DNA of 5,185 nucleotides from Equadaptatus sp045601305 (GTDB taxonomy: Bacteria > Synergistota > Synergistia > Synergistales > Synergistaceae). The notes below the pieces were generated by a model. That model had not been told where the DNA came from and ran no database searches. It saw nothing but the letters and a program-made list of their open reading frames with translations. A program made the position numbers and the translations under genes. Below, in pieces: positions 5,039 to 5,185 of the stretch (its first letter is position 1; each line of letters opens with the position of its first letter). Where the stretch lies: assembly GCA_045601305.1 (NCBI GenBank), contig JAZRZG010000061.1:1-5185 (forward strand), in the 5' to 3' direction.

Positions 5039-5185
5039 CTATAAATCGTCCTCTGTGTTATCTTCTTCCGTAATTTTTTTACGGTATCCGCGCTGCGTCC
5101 CGTAGAGGTTAGCGCAGTGGCGGCTACTGCTTAACTTTTCCCAGTTAGGTAAACTATCCATATAGGTATTTATCCTGCGGGCTAG
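5039..5185 (-). CDS. C-terminal fragment of an unidentified gene (5' end outside the window)
   Basis: The frame is open from the right edge to a TAG at 5041-5039, giving 48 residues: it begins LARRINTYMDSLPNWEKLSS and ends in an acidic tail EEDNTEDDL. A basic stretch (GTQRGYRKK) precedes that tail. It is one base upstream of the four-cysteine gene and in the same direction, which supports it being a real gene end. An internal ATG at 5161 could instead start a 40-residue protein. I do not recognise the family from this short piece. Confidence 0.55.
   Translation of the reverse strand, partial: LARRINTYMDSLPNWEKLSSSRHCANLYGTQRGYRKKITEEDNTEDDL

Overview
The window looks like part of a tailed double-stranded DNA phage or prophage. 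Every supported gene lies on the minus strand, packed end to end with overlaps of 4 to 11 bases. The order in the direction of transcription is: tail end of an unknown gene (5185-5039), small four-cysteine protein, small membrane protein, VRR-NUC nuclease, SNF2-type helicase, ribbon-helix-helix protein, HNH endonuclease, small terminase subunit (TerS) and large terminase subunit (TerL, running off the left edge). Early/replication-type genes come first and the DNA packaging genes last, as in many siphovirus-like genomes.

Host clue (inference only): coding DNA is of medium GC, intergenic DNA is AT-rich, and most start codons lack a convincing Shine-Dalgarno sequence and have A/T-rich stretches instead. 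That is typical of Bacteroidota and their phages. No host gene is present to prove it.

Region by region. 1-1925 is the terminase operon: TerS and the first 512 codons of TerL, coupled by an ATGA overlap. 1926-2052 is a 127-base non-coding gap with a terminator-like hairpin just after the HNH gene and a larger nested inverted repeat; it is a reasonable place for a packaging (cos/pac) signal. 2053-2391 is an HNH endonuclease of the type often found beside terminase genes. 2396-4369 is a tight block of VRR-NUC, SNF2 helicase and RHH protein. 4370-4594 is a 225-base AT-rich gap with a putative promoter, a 12-base palindrome and most of a repeat array. 4595-5185 holds two small genes and one fragment.

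The most unusual element is the array at 4370-4676. It contains eight exact and three near copies of the 9-mer TTGTTTACA, in both orientations and in blocks with 9- or 12-base steps. It begins next to the VRR-NUC start codon, fills the gap, and continues into the 3' end of the small membrane protein gene, where it supplies Val-Asn codons and even the stop codon. It has the layout of a multi-site operator or a replication-initiator binding region. Its protein partner is unknown; candidates are a phage regulator (the RHH protein is one) or host DnaA.
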